A stretch of DNA of 7,020 nt from Alloiococcus sp035301245 (lineage in GTDB: Bacteria; Bacillota; Bacilli; Lactobacillales; Carnobacteriaceae_A), in contig DATGUS010000079.1 of the NCBI GenBank assembly GCA_035301245.1, forward strand, positions 1 to 7,020, in the 5' to 3' direction. The translations under genes were made by a program, and so were the position numbers. Shown piece by piece: positions 5,059-7,020 of this stretch. Under the pieces are notes generated by a model. That model did no database searches, was not told where the DNA came from, and saw only the letters and a program-made list of their open reading frames with translations. Positions within the stretch are counted from its first letter, which is position 1. Each line of letters begins with the position of its first letter.

Positions 5059-5858
5059 ATACACTGTTGGAAAAAATAGTTGAAAACAAACCATTAATTC
5101 ATTGTTTAACTAACGAAGTGACTGAAACAGATTGTGCCAATATTTTATTAAGTATTGGTGCCTCACCCATCATGTCAACTGCTCACGAAGAAATGAATAG
5201 TATTTCTAAGCTTTCACAGGCTGCGGTGATTAATATTGGTACGCCTTCAAACTGTCTCTATGATTCACAACGAAAAATCGTACAAAATGCTAAGAAGAAT
5301 GATGTGCCGATTGTATTAGATCCAGTCGGCATAGGTGTGAGTTCATTTCGTAAAAATCACGTAAAACAGCTACTGAATATTTCAAAGCCGGCACTTGTTC
5401 GTTGTAACTTAGGCGAGACTCAATCACTTCTAGGTATGGATAACTTATCACCTGGAATTGACAGTAGACAACATTTAGATTGGCGTAAGGTAAAAGAAAT
5501 TGCTATTCAAATGGCTGACGAACTTCAAACAACCGTATTGATTACTGGAGCAAATGATGTCATAGCCTCTCAAGAAAAAACTTGTGTCATCTCCGGTGGA
5601 ACAGATTTAATTACTAAAATAACTGGTGGCGGAGATATGTTAACTGCTATATGCGCTGCTTTGCTATCTGTAACTAACAGTTCCTTTGAAGCGGCAAAAT
5701 GTGCCGCCTACTTTTGGAAAGTGATTGGTTATCTTGGAAGTGAGAAATCTTCAGGACTAGGTGATTTACATCAAGAATTATTTAATATTGCAGGAGACAT
5801 TACAACTATTGATGGTGAGAGCCATAACGTGAAAATAATTGAGGAGGTTAGCAGATGA
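5055..5858 (+). CDS. thiM: Hydroxyethylthiazole kinase
   Basis: This 267-residue ribokinase-fold enzyme phosphorylates 4-methyl-5-(2-hydroxyethyl)thiazole, the salvage step that supplies THZ-P. Recognisable segments are P-L-I-H-C-L-T-N-E-V-T (13-23) and S-I-G-A-S-P-I-M (33-40). N-I-G-T-P (60-64), L-D-P-V-G-I-G-V-S (88-96) and N-L-G-E (118-121) follow. The anion-hole/base motif is T-G-G-G-D (190-194). The last is odd. Most ThiM proteins have T-G-x-G-C, with Cys at the position of the ribokinase catalytic Asp; this one has Asp194. R-C-N replaces the usual R-G-N at 116-118. Translation begins at a GTG (5055) that overlaps the thiW stop (ATGTGA), with AAAGGAG (5040-5046) eight bases ahead. The stop overlaps thiE as ATGA. 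A divergent but apparently intact family member. Confidence 0.92.
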   Translation: MNTLLEKIVENKPLIHCLTNEVTETDCANILLSIGASPIMSTAHEEMNSISKLSQAAVINIGTPSNCLYDSQRKIVQNAKKNDVPIVLDPVGIGVSSFRKNHVKQLLNISKPALVRCNLGETQSLLGMDNLSPGIDSRQHLDWRKVKEIAIQMADELQTTVLITGANDVIASQEKTCVISGGTDLITKITGGGDMLTAICAALLSVTNSSFEAAKCAAYFWKVIGYLGSEKSSGLGDLHQELFNIAGDITTIDGESHNVKIIEEVSR

Positions 5859-6460
5859 CCTATTCATACCAACTTTATGCCATAACTAATGAACGTGCCA
5901 ATCACGATTTAAGCCTCGTTGAAGAAGCATTAAAAGGCGGCGTAACGATTTTGCAATATCGAGATAAAGTCAATGCAAATATCGAATCTGCCAACAAACT
6001 AAAACAGTTATGTAAAAAGTATGATGTCCCTTTAATCATCAACGACGATTTATCGATCTTACTTGAAGTGAATGCAGATGGTATCCACATTGGTCAAGAT
6101 GATCTGAACGCTGCAGAAGTAAGACAAAAAATTGAGAAAGATCAACTTCTCGGGGTTTCTTGTCATAATTTATCTGAAGCGCTTAAAGCTGAAACTGATG
6201 GTGCTGACTATATTGGTGTGGGAGCTCTTTTTGATACACAGACCAAAACAGATACTATCCATACGTCAGTAAATGAGTTAGTTAAAATCTGTCAAAATGT
6301 ATCGATTCCGGTTGTAGGGATTGGTGGCATCAATCATGATAATATTACTGAACTAATGGGGTCAGGCATTGCTGGTGTCTGTATCAGCAGTGGTATTTTT
6401 GATCACGATAACCCCAAAAAAGCTTCTGAATTATTTAAACATGACAGTTCACAAATCTAA
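5855..6460 (+). CDS. thiE: Thiamine-phosphate synthase
   Basis: This 201-residue TIM-barrel enzyme joins HMP-diphosphate and THZ-phosphate to give thiamine phosphate and pyrophosphate. Visible signatures are L-Y-A-I-T-N (7-12) and Q-Y-R-D-K (34-38), the diphosphate-binding strand. I-I-N-D-D (61-65) follows, the second Asp standing where many homologues have Arg; this also occurs in other Bacilli. A-D-G-I-H-I-G-Q-D-D (74-83) and G-V-S-C-H-N (100-105) come next. The mobile loop region runs Y-I-G-V-G-A-L-F-D-T-x-T-K (119-131). V-G-I-G-G-I (154-159) is the C-terminal phosphate loop. Length is normal for ThiE. The ATG overlaps the thiM stop by four bases, and GAGGAGGT (5841-5848) provides the ribosome site. 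Confidence 0.96.
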   Translation: MTYSYQLYAITNERANHDLSLVEEALKGGVTILQYRDKVNANIESANKLKQLCKKYDVPLIINDDLSILLEVNADGIHIGQDDLNAAEVRQKIEKDQLLGVSCHNLSEALKAETDGADYIGVGALFDTQTKTDTIHTSVNELVKICQNVSIPVVGIGGINHDNITELMGSGIAGVCISSGIFDHDNPKKASELFKHDSSQI

Positions 6461-6471
6461 GGAGGATTTTA

Positions 6472-7020
6472 ATGAAAACAGTATTAACTATCGCTGGTAG
6501 TGATTCAAGTGGTGGCGCTGGTATTCAAGCCGACCTTAAAACGTTTATCGCTAACGGCACTTATGGTATGAGTACAATTACAGCACTAACTGCCCAAAAC
6601 ACTACTGGTGTCTCAGATATTATGGATGTTTCACCCAGCTTTCTCGGTGAACAAATTGACGCTGTGTGCCAAGATATTTTCCCGGATGCAGTGAAGATTG
6701 GCATGATTTCAAACCCAGAATTAGTTAAAGTCATTGCACAGAAAATTAAAGAATATGAACTGAAACATATTGTCTTGGATCCGGTAATGGTTTCAACAAG
6801 CGGCTCAACCCTGATGGATAAAAAAGCCATTGAGACGTTGAAATCAGATCTTTTCCCACTCGCTGACATTATCACACCCAATCTATATGAAGCTGAGATT
6901 TTAGCTGATATGAAGATTGAATCCAAAACAGATATGGAAGAAGCCGCTAAAGTTATCGAAGCAAAGCTTGGTACAGCAGTTCTTGTCAAAGGCGGTCACA
7001 GCAAAGCAAAAGCTCAAGAT
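6472..7020 (+). CDS. thiD: Hydroxymethylpyrimidine/phosphomethylpyrimidine kinase, cut by window end
   Basis: The frame is open from the ATG at 6472 to the last base, 183 codons without a stop. Full-length ThiD has about 265-275 residues, so roughly two thirds is seen. In this family the enzyme phosphorylates HMP and then HMP-P, giving the HMP-PP that ThiE uses. Diagnostic stretches are T-I-A-G-S-D-S-S-G-G-A-G-I-Q-A-D-L (6-22) and G-T-Y-G-M-S-T-I-T-A-L-T-A-Q-N-T (29-44). D-P-V-M-V-S-T-S-G (103-111), T-P-N-L-Y-E-A-E (135-142) and L-V-K-G-G-H (171-176) follow. AAGGAGGA (6459-6466) overlaps the thiE stop, and the gap between the genes is 11 bp, so it belongs to the same operon. Whether genes follow it is beyond the window. 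Confidence 0.96.
   Translation, partial: MKTVLTIAGSDSSGGAGIQADLKTFIANGTYGMSTITALTAQNTTGVSDIMDVSPSFLGEQIDAVCQDIFPDAVKIGMISNPELVKVIAQKIKEYELKHIVLDPVMVSTSGSTLMDKKAIETLKSDLFPLADIITPNLYEAEILADMKIESKTDMEEAAKVIEAKLGTAVLVKGGHSKAKAQD

Noticed and set aside
5902..6090. 62-residue frame on the - strand within thiE
   Set aside because: Shadow of the well-conserved thiE frame.
6561..6989. 142-residue frame on the - strand within thiD
   Set aside because: The + strand shows textbook ThiD motifs through the same stretch; the antisense protein has no family features.

Overview
The window reads as chromosomal DNA of a low-GC Gram-positive bacterium of the class Bacilli. The reasons are the strong AGGAGG-type ribosome sites, the low GC content, the rho-independent terminators, a TPP riboswitch over a thiW-thiM-thiE-thiD cluster, and an XRE regulator and MATE pump of typical Firmicutes form. 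I lean towards Lactobacillales or a relative, but the sequence alone does not fix the genus. There is no phage, insertion sequence, CRISPR array, tRNA or rRNA here.

Left part (1-1823, + strand): a DNA-binding XRE protein carrying six predicted membrane segments (92-1141) is followed, behind its own repeat-rich promoter, by a GNAT N-acetyltransferase (1221-1823). A long hairpin at 1828-1876 separates these from the converging minus-strand genes.

Middle part (1883-4023, - strand): a MATE-family multidrug efflux transporter (4023 down to 2662) lies upstream of a glyoxalase II-like metallo-beta-lactamase hydrolase (2584 down to 1883). The hydrolase probably also has its own extended -10 promoter. 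Its best start is the ATG at 2584, not the TTG just before it.

Right part (4231-7020, + strand): a thiamine salvage operon. A good sigma-A promoter (4231-4259) precedes a compact TPP aptamer (4278-4350). Two successive intrinsic terminators follow (4369-4400 and 4421-4454), then a 17-codon micro-ORF (4487-4540) whose stop overlaps the thiW start. thiW (thiazole uptake S-component), thiM (thiazole kinase), thiE (thiamine phosphate synthase) and thiD (HMP/HMP-P kinase, cut by the window end) follow with overlaps or an 11-bp gap. Together they import and phosphorylate the thiazole, diphosphorylate the pyrimidine and join the two into thiamine phosphate. All are under feedback control by TPP. No gene for de novo synthesis of either moiety (thiC, thiG and so on) is present in the window.

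No wholly new system is evident. The points most worth a second look are the double terminator behind one aptamer, the micro-ORF (leader peptide or tenA relic), a ThiM with a ribokinase-type Asp where the family usually has Cys, and several unexplained inverted repeats at promoters.
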